A program made the position numbers and the translations under genes. DNA of 64,000 nucleotides from Coprinopsis marcescibilis (Eukaryota > Basidiomycota > Agaricomycetes > Agaricales > Psathyrellaceae), in NCBI GenBank assembly GCA_004369085.1, contig ML210165.1, forward strand, positions 62,001 through 126,000. The letters are read 5' to 3'. This document shows positions 44,561 to 56,515 of this stretch, in pieces; positions within the stretch are counted from its first letter, which is position 1; every line of letters starts with the position of its first letter. A model generated the notes under the pieces. That model did no database searches, had not been told where the DNA came from, and saw only the letters and a list, made by a program, of their open reading frames with translations.

Positions 44561-47500
44561 TCTCTATCGGGGGTTCGCCTGGATTAGTATGGCGGTGGGC
44601 ACGGGTGCTGGCAGGTGTGCCGGAGTATGCGGAGGTGGGTGGTGGGTCGGGGGTGTTGAGGCTGGAGTTTGTATTGGGCTGGCGCTGGGTAGGTGATTGG
44701 GGTACCGGAAGAATGATTTAGGATCTGTTAGCTGGGTAGGTAGAATCATTGCAACGTCAGGTCGTTTCGTTTCCGGCTCCTTTATCGCCAAATCGAACAA
44801 GGTCGCGGTCAAGTGAGGATACTGTCAGAGTGTTAATCTCGGACTGTGGTTTGTATCTGCAAGTGACCCCTTGTTCGCGGAGGCAGCGGCGCTCCCAACG
44901 TTAACCGTGACTAGTAGTTGACTTGACGCGCCGACTACGTTAGTTACTTGCAATTTCGAAAAAAAAAAAAAAGGGCCGATTGATCTGACTTTGAAATGCA
45001 GCTCCTACACCCGAACTTGTCAATGCCAGTTCAGTCGGTCTGCATATAGCCCACTCTAACATCCGACGACGTCGTCTGAACTCGTAACCCCGCACTTCGT
45101 GGCCGAGATAACACGGTCACCCGGGCCTACCTACGACCCACCCACTAATTTCAGATGTACTTCCCCAGTGCTACTTTGAACGTTCAGGGGACAATTTGAT
45201 GTCATGGACACCGAGAACGACGATATCCGTCCTCCGATGCGCAACAGATCATATTCTATATGGTCGTTGTGGCTATGGATATGACCATAACCCCCACTTG
45301 CTCGGAAATCGGAGGTTGAGATGGTGTTAGGAGGGATGGATGGATTCGGGATCGGAATGAGATTTGTGTGGTACGTCATCATCACCTCTTTCTTGTCGGG
45401 CGTTTAGGGGAACTCTGCAGTAGGTATGATGCTTTCATTAGCGTTTAGCTCAAGCTTTGGCTCGCCGCTCGCTGTCCGCAGCCTGAGTGACGGTTTGTCG
45501 TCGGTCGAAAGGTTAAAGTGTCAGCCACGAAATGTTAATGGCGGGCGTACGCATACATGTACGCGCACTTCAGTGCGGCGCCGTTCTATCTTTGGACGTT
45601 ATACGGACGTACACATATGCGAATGGATGGATGTGTATGTGGCGTTCCAATGTTGCAGTTCCATCGGAGTGAAGAGTGACACAACTTCTGGTACGTTCTC
45701 TACAGAACCCAGCCGATTCATCGCATTGGAAGAGCGAGTTATCACAGGACCTCTTGACCATTGACGTTTCTACCTTGGCTAGTCAAGCCATTTCTAGACA
45801 TCTCCAGTCGAGACCTACAAGGCGATGGGAACAGACGGCCCGATTCAGAAAAAGGTCGGTCATTTGATCAAAAGTCAATAGAGCGCACAAGGGGAACTGA
45901 CCATACAAATTGTGGAAGTTGCCACGATGTGAACAATCTGCTGTACGTACAAGGCGCGATATCAGGTGAATGCTGTTGAAGGTATTGATTGTGATATCGA
46001 TGGATGTGCTTACTATATTGAACTGTTCTTCCACAGCGAACTGTGACGCAGACATGTCACCCCGACAACCATACAAGGAGCTCTCTGGTCTGGAAGAGGG
46101 AGCCTTCCTGAAAGGTGCGTAGAATTTCTGATTCGACGCGAATCCGATGTTGCGAATTTCATCGCTCACGTCTTGGGCTATTATAGCGGCATTTACTTAT
46201 CTTGCCAACGCAGGTGACCTCGCACTGGGAGATGCTTTTGTTGCCGTCTACAAAAGGGATGGATGACACCTCCCGCCCTATCGCCCTGAATGACAATTGC
46301 GGCTTCATGGAAGTGTCTTGACAGTGGTCGTGTCAAGGTGCGGGCCGTGCGCGAACGCAGCCATTAAAGATATTTCCGAACGTTTTCGTCGACAATCCTG
46401 CATTTCCTCATTGCTCCTCGGTTGTCAGTCGTCGTCATAACAGAAACCTGGGCTGCTCTCACAGTACGTGAGCCTCAGCGAACGTGTCTTCACATGCCCT
46501 TCTCGTGTCTCCTCCCTCGAGATCAGAGTGCACACTGTAGTCTGTCTGATTCATCCATGACACACGTTCTTTCCATCGATCATATTGCATGGAACGAGAT
46601 AATCGATCTTTCTACCTGTCGCGCCCCTTATTGCCCGTCTGTGCTTTCCTGATTCTTTTGATTGACGGTGAGCTCTATTCTTCTCTTCCACAGCTTTTGC
46701 TTTTTTTGTTTCTGATGCTATCTTTTCTATGGGACTCTTAAGTCCGGAGACGAGAGGTGCATGGGTCCCTCGCGTTTGGTTGTCAAGTTTCACGGTAACG
46801 CTGTTGTCGGTTGCTCGAACGGTCTATTCTTGACGTGTTCGCGTTATCACCACATCGGGTATCCGGGGCTCTTAGACGCTGCCCAGTAGAAAGGTCAGTC
46901 ATCCTTGCATACACGAGCGACAGGCACGTCAGGCAGTAGCAATAGGAACCGGTAAGAATACTATTGTTGGGTTTCTTGTGTGCATCCGGACAGGTTAACG
47001 TGGAACTGAAACTTCCGGCAGGGTATTCGTACGCATTGGATCCAACAGGGGCAGCCAAAGACCTTGTATCACAAGGTTAGACGTGTTAGTCAAGAGACCC
47101 TGGCAAGGCCAAATGTTACCGCAGGTTCAACGCGTTCCTCTGTGACAAAAAACCGAGTACTATGTAAACAGCGCGTGCACACGTTCCGCCGGGAGTCTCC
47201 AGCCGAGAAGAGCCAATGCAAAGACGTGTACATGGCTCAACACTTCCGAGGTTTGTCAGAGAGCTAGGTCATGGTTCCCTTGACTTCGAAACAATCCGAG
47301 GTCGCTCGTCGATGTCCCCACCTATTGTGCCATAAACCTACTCAGTGAGAGCACGGCCTTTCGTCTTTTTAATTTCAAGCAGTCCACTAATGCATTGACG
47401 CTACCAACAGTTCCTATCCTCTATACTTGAGGTACTTCTCTAGTCGGTCCGAGCATTGTAAGTACCAAGTACCCAATACGGAGAGCCAAAGTCGATGCGA

Positions 47501-48763
47501 TGAATGGCAGGCAGGCAACGCACTCCGTATGACAGCCAGCAAGTAGATCGGTTAGCTAGAAACGCACGACGTCAGCATGAAGGAAGCTGAAAAATAGGAC
47601 TTGGTTCTAGGGACATTGCAATTGCCACTGCCCTCGGAGCCGCCCCCACTTATCCTTGGTTAACCCGCGATCGTTAAAAGGATCCCATATCCATCAGGCC
47701 ATCTACCCAAACATCTGCCAGTCGACGCTGCAGCAGCTTCTTAGCCTTCTCGCTGCCACTACTGCAACTACCCGTTAGAGCGAGTTCTCCGAGTATCTCG
47801 CCCGCTTCCCTCAGATCCAACTCGGCAAGAGTGGATCTACATCTCTCCCCAGCCAGCCATCACTGCAGCACCGTCATCAGCATCACCTTCCGCTTTCCTC
47901 CAACTCCCATTAGTAGCAAATAACGATGACGGGCCCGCCGATCTAATTAAGCGACGACCGTCGAGACGTCGAGACGTCGAAGGACTTCATAGCACCATAC
48001 TACGAAGCATCTCTCCCATGATTGGAACCACTTCCTATCACTCCAACTTTGGTAGATCGTCCACCCTAATGGGCGGGCTGTTGATACGTGATACGGCTAA
48101 TACTCAGGTTGCAAGGGGTCCACACGATCATGTCGACAAGATCTTGGCTCAAGTTTTTTTTTTTGCCCTCAAGGTGACAGTGTCAATCGAGCGATGGTGA
48201 TGATCATCGCTTCATAATTGAATTTGGATTCCGATGCAGCACCCGTTTATTCTGAGTAGCTGGTGGATGGTCCTACGTGCTACTACGTGGGTGTCCGATA
48301 GCAGATACGTTAGCGCTACCAGGCGCTACCGCAGCCAGCGGTAACTATGGCCCGTCGGATGGTACGTCCGAGTCCGACTATCTGCTCTCTCTGTTATCCC
48401 GGCAGGCTTGTATTCACCTCAGGGGCCATTCAAGCGCCACCTGATTGGAAGAAATATTCAAATATCAGTGCCTCGATCAGCGATGTAGGATCAAATGTTG
48501 ACCCACAAAGCAAGCGACCTGCTTTACGTGGAGACCCCTATCGTCGCTATCATTTAAGATCCACAAACCTGAGAGACGGCGCGCGTGTGTCTGACAATAG
48601 TCATGTTTGTGCAGAAAAGGATTGGTAGAAATAATGTACATGATATTGGCAGAAAATTGTATTCATTGGATAGATGCAAAATGCTGAATGATGTGATGCG
48701 TGAAGAATGCGAAAACGGAAAGCAAGCAGACGATAATGAAACCCCACGGAACTCTCCTTAGAA
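44561..48763. other. gene-poor stretch, part 2
   Basis: No supportable gene in 4.2 kb. A Pro/Thr/His-rich frame (44564-44812, minus) ends in HHPPPHTPAHLPAPVP and is low complexity. A 14-nt poly-A run lies at 44960-44973. Between about 47690 and 48200 several short protein-like fragments in different plus-strand frames are broken by stops, which looks like an old, decayed gene. No transposon ends or RNA genes were recognised. Confidence 0.35.
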
Positions 48764-51189
48764 CTAATCGATCTCCTCCATGGCGGAAGCGGCGACACCT
48801 TCTGAGGCAGCAGGTTGAGAAGTCTCGGCGGCAGGTGCGGCCTCCTCCTCCTCGTCAACGTCAAGACCGAGGGCAACCATACGGTAGATGCGCTTAGCAA
48901 ACGACGTGGGTTCATCGAGGGTGAAGCCGGAAGTGAGGAGAGCGGTCTCGAAGAGGAGGTAAGTAAGGTCGCGGACAGACTTATCGGCCTTGTCTTCCTT
49001 GACCTTGCGCTTGAGCTCCTTAACGATAGCGTTGCTGGGGTTGAGTTCAAGAGTCTTCTTGGAAGCCATGTACGACGACATGGAAGAGTCACGAAGGGCC
49101 TGAGCTTTCATGATACGTTCCTGAGAAGAGGATCAGTATCAAGAGTGGGCAAGGCGGCACAAAATGCTTCAAACTTACCATGTTCGACGACCAACCGAAT
49201 TGGCCAGTCACCAAGACGCAAGGTGAGTCGGTGATACGGTTGGAGACAACAACCTTCTCGACGCGGTCACCAAGGGCTTCCTTGACGGTCGAGCAAAGGT
49301 CGGCAAACTCAGCGGCCTCAACCTCACGAGCCTTCTTCTCCTCCTCGGTCTCTTCGAGCTCAAGACCCTCCTTAGAGACGCAAACGAGCTTCTTGCCATC
49401 GAATTCTTTGAGCTGTGTGATGGCGTATTCGTCAATGGGGTCAACCAGGAGGAGGACTTCGAAGCCCTTCTTCTTGAGGGTCTCGAGGAAAGGAGACTCC
49501 TTGACGGCGGCAAGGGATTCGCCGGTGAGGTAGTAGATGGATTTCTGGACCTCTGGCATGCGAGTGATGTAGTCTGGAACAGACATAAGTTTTGTGCCCA
49601 CGAAGTGTCATAGAAATCTTACCCTTCAGGGAGGTCTGCTCATCGGTCGACTTGGTCGAGAAGAAGCGGAGGAACTCGGCGAGCTTGCTTCGGTTCTGGG
49701 CATCTTCGTGGATACCGAGCTTGATGTTCTTGCCGAAGGACTCGTAGAACTTGTTGAAGTTGTCCTTGTCCTCAGAGATCTCAGTGATGAGGTCAAGAGT
49801 CTTCTTGACGAGGTTCTTGCGGACGACCTTCAGAATCTTGTTCTGCTGCAGGGTCTCACGGGAGATGTTGAGGGGCAAGTCCTCGGAGTCGACAATACCC
49901 TTAACGAAGTTGAGGTACTCGGGGATAAGATCCTCGCAGTCGTCCATGATGAAGACGCGGCGAACGTAGAGCTTGATGTTGTTGCGCTTCTTCTTGGACT
50001 CGAAGAGGTCGAAGGGAGCACTGGAATTGAATCAATAACGAAGTTGACGAGCAAATCAGATAGCTGAAACATACCGCTTAGGGATGAAAAGGATGGCCTT
50101 GAATTCGAGCTGACCCTCGACTGAGAAATGCTTGACGGCAAGATGGTCTTCCCAGTCGTTGGACAACGACTTGTAGAACGAGGCGTAATCTTCCTGAGTC
50201 ACTTCGCTAGGGTTGCGTGTCCAGAGAGGTTTGGTCTTGTTGAGCTCTTCGTTGGTGACCTCCTTCTCCTTTACGGTCTTGGTCTTCTTCTTTTTCTCCT
50301 CCTCCTCATCGTCGATCTCCTCGATTTTGGGCTTCTCCGCATCGTCCGTAACCTCCTCATCATCCTCGACCTCCTGCAATGAGTATTAGCAGGGGTCCTA
50401 AAAAGATGACACGCATCACGTACCTTCTCGACCTCCTTGGTGACAGCCAATTGGATGGGGTAGGAAATAAACTCGGAGTGCTTCTTCACGATCTCTTTGA
50501 TGCGCTTCTCCTCGAGGTACTCAAGTTGATCCTCCTTCATGTAAAGTCGGATCTCGGTACCACGGCCAATGGGAGGGTTTATGGTGTCAAGAGTGATAGT
50601 GAAGGTACCACCAGCGGCGGACTCCCAGATGTATTGCTCATCGTCATTGTGCTTGGAGATGACTTGCACACGATCGGCGACGAGGTAGGCGGAGTAGAAA
50701 CCGACACCGAATTGACCAATCATGGAGATGTCAGCGCCAGAGTTAAGAGCCTCCATGAAGCCCTTTTAAATTGGAGCATTAGAGACAGATCCCAAACACA
50801 ATGCAGTTAAAGCCGCATACCTTGGTGCCAGACTTGGCGATGGTACCGAGGTTGTTGACCATGTCAGCCTTGGTCATACCGACACCAGTATCACGAATGG
50901 AGAGGATCTTGTTCTCCCGGTCAGGGATGAGGCGAATGAAGAGTTCCTTGCCAGACTCGAGCTGGGTGGGATCCGTGAGCGAGGCATATCGGATTTTGTC
51001 GAGAGCATCGGAGCAGTTAGAAATCAACTCTCGCAGGAAGATCTCCTTGTTGGAGTAGAAGGTATCTGAAAAATCAATCAGCTACCTGATCGACGCGCTA
51101 GACAGACTGGAAAAAAACTTACTGATAATGAGGTCGAGCAACTGACTGATCTCAGCCTGGAAGCCAAAGCTTTCAACCTGTTGAGACAT
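48764..51189 (-). CDS. HSP90: heat shock protein Hsp90
   Basis: Seven or so exons give a complete cytosolic Hsp90. The N-terminal ATPase domain shows [55 protein letters not shown] and [19 protein letters not shown]. The charged linker is rich in Glu/Lys ([20 protein letters not shown]). The middle domain has [20 protein letters not shown] and [20 protein letters not shown], and the C-terminal dimer domain has [20 protein letters not shown]. The protein ends MEEID rather than the usual MEEVD, the docking peptide for TPR co-chaperones. Hsp90 matures kinases and receptors in an ATP-driven clamp cycle. The promoter holds a perfect heat-shock element about 195 nt upstream, so heat induction is expected. 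Codon use is strongly C/G-ending, as in highly expressed genes. Confidence 0.97.
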
Positions 51190-51339
51190 TCTACAGTGCG
51201 ATGTCAGATCCAAAGCCGGGTAATATACAAGAGAGTTGTGTACTTGAGAGTGAGAAAAGGGTAGTCGATGAAGGGGGATGAAAGAAAAGTTGGGTAAAGG
51301 GCTAAACGCGTCTCTAGGCCTTATGTACTCCGCCACATT

Positions 51340-51362
51340 TTCGAGAAGGATCGGAAGATTTC
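51340..51362. promoter_or_regulatory. imperfect heat-shock element cluster upstream of HSP90
   Basis: TTC and GAA units at 51340, 51345, 51354 and 51360 form a gapped array of Hsf1-type half-sites, 150-175 nt upstream of the HSP90 start. Confidence 0.5.
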
Positions 51363-51382
51363 CTTTTTCGGTGTCTACGGTG

Positions 51383-51395
51383 GAACATTCTCGAA
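51383..51395. promoter_or_regulatory. perfect three-unit heat-shock element of HSP90
   Basis: GAA-nn-TTC-nn-GAA (51383-51395) is the exact consensus for trimeric Hsf1. It lies between HSP90 and the 3' end of the hamartin gene, about 195 nt from the HSP90 start. Confidence 0.75.
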
Positions 51396-51480
51396 CAACG
51401 CGTCTCAGCTAACCAAAATCAGTAACAGCTGTCTTTCCCGGCGCCTGTCCTTTGTTCCATCACGTTCTATTGAAAACAAG

Positions 51481-54289
51481 CTAGCTAGTGTCCCTTTGTC
51501 CACTCATGGTCGAGATCACCGCCTGTAGCTCCTCGATCTCACTTTTCAAAGCAATATTCTCTTCAAACAAGTGTTTTTGAGACTCCTGCACAACACTTTG
51601 ATCCGCAATTCCTTCCATTTGTGCAAGGCGTAATTCAAGCGATTGGATTTTTCGAGTGTATTCCCTTGAAAGGTCAGCTGTGAAATGCTGTTAGTATAGG
51701 TAGGACTTACTGTGCTTCCTCTGCCTTTTCCCGGGCGTGTTCTGTCTCTTTTGCCTGGAGCTTGAACTCCAGATCTTGATTGGCCTGCTGTAGATGGGCC
51801 AAGACTTCCTTGAAGTCGGAAAACTTTCTGGAATCGTCCTCCCTGCAAGACGGGTAATGAAAGGAAGGAACGGTATTCAAAATAGGACTTACCACGTCTG
51901 TCGAAGCTTTGTCAAGGCTTCTATCTGCCTCTCGTAATCTTTCAGCTGCTCAATTTGTTCCACATTCTGCTTCTGCTCGGCCTGCAAAGTGAACACTTGC
52001 TGGAGCGCGTCAGATAGGCGTTTTCCCTGGGCTGCAAACAAAGCCTATTGCCGCAGAGCTACTGTCAAACCAGTGCATCACTGTTAAATATGGGATTGTC
52101 ATACCTTCAAGTTCTCTTCTGAGCTGCGCACGGCCGCAGTTTCCGAGGCTAATTTTTTTCTTTCTTCTCGCAGCGCTTTAAGCTTATCCTGCAGTTCTTT
52201 CGTCCAATCAGCATAGCGGGTCTTTGCCAAAGCGGACTGCTGTTTATTCTCTCTAAGTTCGTTTTCCAAGGCTGTGACTTGACTGCGGTATTTCCGCAGT
52301 TTGTTATACTATATGGCCGTCAGTGTCGAATTTAAATATGCTTGAAAATGGACGAATACTCACCAAGCCTTGACGCTCACTCTCTGCCGATCTCATGAGG
52401 ATGCGATCCTCGTAGAGTCGCCCAACATGCTTCGCATTTTCGCGCGAATGCCAGAGCTCGAAATTAAGCTCATTTCGTAGGAGGAGGACCTCTTTCTGCA
52501 ACCCCGAGACCACCTCCGCCACATGAGGCAGTGCTATTGCTTCAACTTCTTTTGAAAACAACGGCTCGATCTCCTTTTGCTTGTCCCCTTTGTCACTGGG
52601 AATCTTTGCCTGAGGATGGGGGAAGATAAGGGAGGACCATCGCTTGTATGGCTTGGTGATCTCCACATCGATATTAGATTTCAAAGCCACTGAAGCGTCG
52701 ATCATGTCTTGTAACGAGATCACGATCTTCTTCGAAGACAAGTCAATGGCCTTGATGAAGTGCGTCTGATCCTCATCTTGGCCGTCTCCAGATGGCGCCT
52801 CGTTTACGTTCCCATAACGTTCCCGCAACCCGATGGACAGATAACGGATGTCCAACATGGTTGCCTCGCTGACGATTCTAGGGACATCGTACTTGCTCCA
52901 GAACTCTGTCCTGGTCAGCTCGCTAGCGGCATCGCTCCATATGAGGAACGGATGGCAGATGTGTTCCCGCATGAGATTCTAGCATTCCCATTAGAGAGCC
53001 GATATCAGAAGGTCCTGTGCTGTCAACTTGCCTCGCTCTCGCGTCGGATTTCATCGTGGTCAAAGACCTGCTCCCAGGGTTCGGTGTATGGACTCGGGAG
53101 GTTGGAGTCGTTGATGTATTTTGCTGGAGCTCGGATAAATTTGAGGGTGTTCGAAGGGTATAGATAGTAGATCATTGTGAAGTAGTATCGTGGGGATGGC
53201 GGAACGGAGGTTGTACCATGGAAAGACATCTCTAGTCTTTCCCAATCGGAACCGGGGGCCATGTGGAAGACCCGAGTCGTGTCTGTGTACAATTCTTTTT
53301 CGAACTCCTGGTTGTATCCTTCTTTTGGTGGGGGTGGAAGTCGCTCCTTCCAGCACAGCAGTCGGGCCATTATGGCGAAGAGAACAGGAAGCATGGATCG
53401 TAAGACCATTTTAGTGTGTACTGCGAAGTAAGGAAGGAGTTGGATAAGAAAAGTGAGTGCAGCCGTGCACACTGTCGCAGAATTATCCAGCAGTAAGCAT
53501 TTGCGCAGGCTGTTAACGAGGTTGTGGTTTGCGATTACGGGGACAGATGAGGGGAACTCGGGAGATCCCGAGAACTTGTTGAGCAATATGAGTAGTTGCA
53601 GACGGTAGGTTGGAACGGCGAATTGTAGATCTAGCTCTGTAAAGAGATCCTGGTGTACTTCAATTCAAATGATCATGATCCTAATTTCAAGAATGAAAGA
53701 TACGCACTTCGGGTCGTTCATGACCATACGATACCAAAATGTCCTGCAGATTATGCTTCCATCGAGTTCGTTTCACTTGCTCTTCCTCCTTCAGTTCAGC
53801 CCACTCCAACGCATCGGACTCGGAGCTCTCGTTGTAAGCGTCCAGCAGGTACAGCTCCAACAGACGGCGTCTAAAGTCTTGGACGCGTTGAGTATACACA
53901 TCCTGCGTTTTCTGCAACGCCGAAATGATGAGCTCCTTTGCGTGATTGAGGGAGACTGTTGGTAATTTGGGCTCCCGCAGAGCGGGTCTGAGAACGAGAT
54001 CGAACCAGGAAATTACCGATGTTGGCGGAAGGATAGATCCCAGATGGTAGAGAACTGCTAGGAAGACCTCTGTGTGGTACGTTGAAGAATAGTCAATGAC
54101 TTCGTGGTGCAACGATTGTAATTCTTGGTCGAAATTGTGAAGAAGGACTTCCGCTGGTTCTTTGGATGATCCCGAGGTGCACTCGAGCACAAATTCGTCG
54201 ACCTGTTCAAGTACTTCATGCAATGGCGACGACTCTTGGGGATTCTCCAGCACAGACCGCAGTGAACGTATGAGATTACCCTTCGCCAT
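51481..54289 (-). CDS. TSC1: hamartin-like protein (Tsc1)
   Basis: The N-terminal half is a helical repeat domain with YHTEVFLAVLYHLGSILPPT, KCLLLDNSATVCTAALTFLI, LPVLFAIMARLLCWKERLP and YFTMIYYLYPSNTLKFIRA. The LFAIMARLLCWK and YYLYPSNTLKFIR blocks, followed by MREHICHPFLIWSDAASELT and KYDVPRIVSEATMLDIR, match the conserved hamartin (TSC1) core in order. The C-terminal half is a long coiled coil (NKLRKYRSQVTALENELREN, EEIEELQ-type heptads) over five small exons, ending AVISTMSGQRDTS. Tsc1 stabilises Tsc2, the GAP that switches off Rheb and so TORC1; many yeasts lost it but fission yeast and basidiomycetes keep it. The start Met at 54289 (MAKGNLIRSLRSVLE) is preferred; the frame stays open further upstream, but that part is antisense to NAC-alpha exon 1. 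Confidence 0.85.
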
Positions 54290-54625
54290 TGAGGTGGCAA
54301 ATCGTAGCAACCAGTGGGCAACGTTGTGGCACACCGTGCCTGCGGCGGAATCGGAGGTATTTTGGACGCCGGAGATGACATCGCTGATGTTTGCATTCAA
54401 GGCCAATGGGTGTTTGATCCAAACATTGCGCCATCGTCGCTGCTCATCGTCGGACACGTCGAGCTCGCTGTGAACAGGCAATCTCCTCCCAAATAAAAGT
54501 GCGTTGACCCTCATTTCCATCCCAGTGTCCGTAAAGCTGCTCTCAATGCCGATTTTCTCGCTTGTTTGGGATGGATTCGTCAAATACTTGCCAGATGAAC
54601 TGACGCGATTGCCTCCGTCCCCTAG

Positions 54626-55324
54626 ATGTCCGCCCATATCGACGAAGTCCACTCTGACCACTCTGATCATGACCATGATCATGACCACGATCACGATCAC
54701 GACCATGAACACGACCACGAGGAGGACCCCACCTCTGCCGCTGCCTTGGAGAAGATCCAATCCCGACCCGAGCGAAAGGCCCGCAAGGCCCTGCTCAGCT
54801 TGGGCTTGAAGAAGGTTCACGGTATCAACAGGGTTACCCTCCGCAGGCCGAAGAACGTGCGTGTTCTATGTCTGCGCTAAAGTAGTCCCATCTCAATCGA
54901 TGTTACGCAGGTTTTGTTCGTCCTGGCTCACCCTGACGTCTACAAATCTCCCAACAGTGACTGCTACATCGTCTTCGGTGAGGCCAAGATTGAGGACACC
55001 AACTCGGCTGCACAGCTCTCAGCAGCGCAGCAGTTGGCATCTGCCAGTGCAGCTGTCCCCTCTCTCCAGGACACCAAGGGTGGCGATGATGACGAGGACG
55101 ACATTCCTGAACTTGAAGCGGCTGAGGAGGAGGGCCCTGTTGACGAGACCGGTGTTGACCCAAAAGACATAGAACTTGTCATTCAACAAGTCGGCTGCTC
55201 TCGAGCAAAAGCCGTGAGAGTGCTGAAGGACAGCGGAGGAGACTTGATCAATGCCAGTGAGTAATGTCTTCGTTTTGATGACGCATCCTGACATTGCCCC
55301 CCAGTCATGGCTGCCAGCGAGTAA
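54626..55324 (+). CDS. EGD2: nascent polypeptide-associated complex alpha subunit
   Basis: Three exons. The NAC domain reads [20 protein letters not shown] and TLRRPKN, then [20 protein letters not shown] and VFGEAKIED. An acidic linker ([20 protein letters not shown]) leads to the UBA domain ([32 protein letters not shown]). A last intron gives the end IMAASE at 55324. NAC binds nascent chains at the ribosome exit and guards against mistargeting. The N-terminus before the domain is unusual: an alternating His/Asp run of about 20 residues ([19 protein letters not shown]). Length about 200 residues, normal. It is head to head with hamartin: 336 nt between starts. Confidence 0.95.
54654..54722 (+). 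repeat. GAYCAY hexamer tract encoding a His-Asp run in NAC-alpha
   Basis: Tandem gaccat / gatcat / gaccac units keep reading frame and code alternating Asp and His. The mixed third bases suggest selection at the protein level or an old repeat. Confidence 0.8.
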
Positions 55325-55412
55325 ATGTCGATTTTCGATTTGTACATCACATTATACTGTTCAGGAATACACCTTGCACTGCAACAGTTTTCGATTATAT
55401 CCCAGAGAGCAG

Positions 55413-56393
55413 CTATATCTTCCACCGACGCAGTTCAACATAATAATTCGATCGTTCCCACCCGTCCTGTACGATTTCGACGCCTTCGCTGGAGCCAGTC
55501 TGGTCTGACGTAGGTTTTGATCCTACAATGAGACCTATTGACCTCGCAGCTGCCATAGTCAGGGCAGAAAGCTCGCCGTTTGCGAACATGTGGTAATAGC
55601 GGTTGAAAACTTCGCTATGCTTTTTGTCCCCGTCCGACGGAGAGCCTGCCGTGTTCAACACCCAAGGCACCATCACGTCTTTTCCCTGCACTTCCCCGAC
55701 ATCCTGTTCCTCCGTTGGTATGGCTCGTTTGGACAGTTCGTCCTGTTCGATTGCCCAGACGTATATCAGAACTCTTCCATGGTCAGGGGCAACACTTTGG
55801 ATCAGCCGCTTCAACGTCGAACGGTCAGTACGTTCGCTAGCATTCAAAGCGTATGTTTTTACCTGTACAGCCAGTTGGCGGCGCTCGTTGGTAGCAAGAT
55901 GGTGGATAGTGGCAATCGATATAGCATAGTCCTGCCCAGGAGTTAATTTCCAATCCCATGCAGAAGTATGTCCTCCTTACGAATGCACCAGTTCTCCAGC
56001 AATGGTCAAGTACGTTTCCCAGCACAACTTCTCGCAATACGTTATCGGATCCCGCGGTCCTTGCAAGCTGCAGAAGGTTTATACTTCTGTCCAACCCAAT
56101 CGTCCAAATTGCCGCAGGTCGCTCAAGCGGGAGTGGAAGATATTTTCCATTTCCTGTTCCAGAGTCCAACCCCACCCAACCAGTCGGAATATTCGACAGA
56201 AACGCTGCAATTATTGGCCACGGCTAGACAATACTTAGAACCTGACTGTTTTTTTATTGGGCGACAGTACCTTATATCTAGTTGAAGAGAAATGGCTGGC
56301 TATCGCATCGTAGACTTCATGAACGTTCTTGTCTTCGAACTCGTGTGGATTGTTGGTTTCGACTGATACAGTTTTCACAACTTTAGGAGCCAT
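55413..56393 (-). CDS. TRM9: tRNA wobble-uridine methyltransferase Trm9
   Basis: Exon 1 reads HEFEDKNVHEVYDAIASHFS, then STRYK. After an intron follow PWPIIAAFLSNIPTGWVGLD and SGTGNGKYLPLP (SAM motif I), then IWTIGLDRSINLLQLARTAG. This is the AlkBH8/Trm9 methyltransferase pattern (VYDxIAxHFSxTRYKxWP). The C-terminal part gives QSVAPDHGRVLIYVWAIEQD and RYYHMFANGELSALTMAAAR, ending YYVELRRWKI. With Trm112 the enzyme completes mcm5U at U34 of several tRNAs. Three introns are inferred. The C-terminal ends of Trm9 and NAC-alpha face each other with 88 nt between stops. Confidence 0.92.
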
Positions 56394-56515
56394 GGATGCT
56401 CTGATCAATGATCTTCGGCAATGATAAGATGGTGGTTGAGAGATAAAATGTGTTCGCCGTTGTCTCTGCCATCATCATAACTCGGTTCACAGTTCTCCTC
56501 GACGTCGCACGCGTT

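Noticed and set aside
49594..50067. A 157-codon plus-strand frame opposite HSP90
   Set aside because: It is a shadow of the highly biased HSP90 codon usage; composition is Leu/Val/Asp-rich and matches no family.
53687..54820. A 377-codon minus-strand frame reaching into NAC-alpha exon 1
   Set aside because: Its lower part is real TSC1 coding sequence, but the part above 54289 is antisense to the NAC-alpha start and is Gly/Val/Met-rich with no protein-like character.
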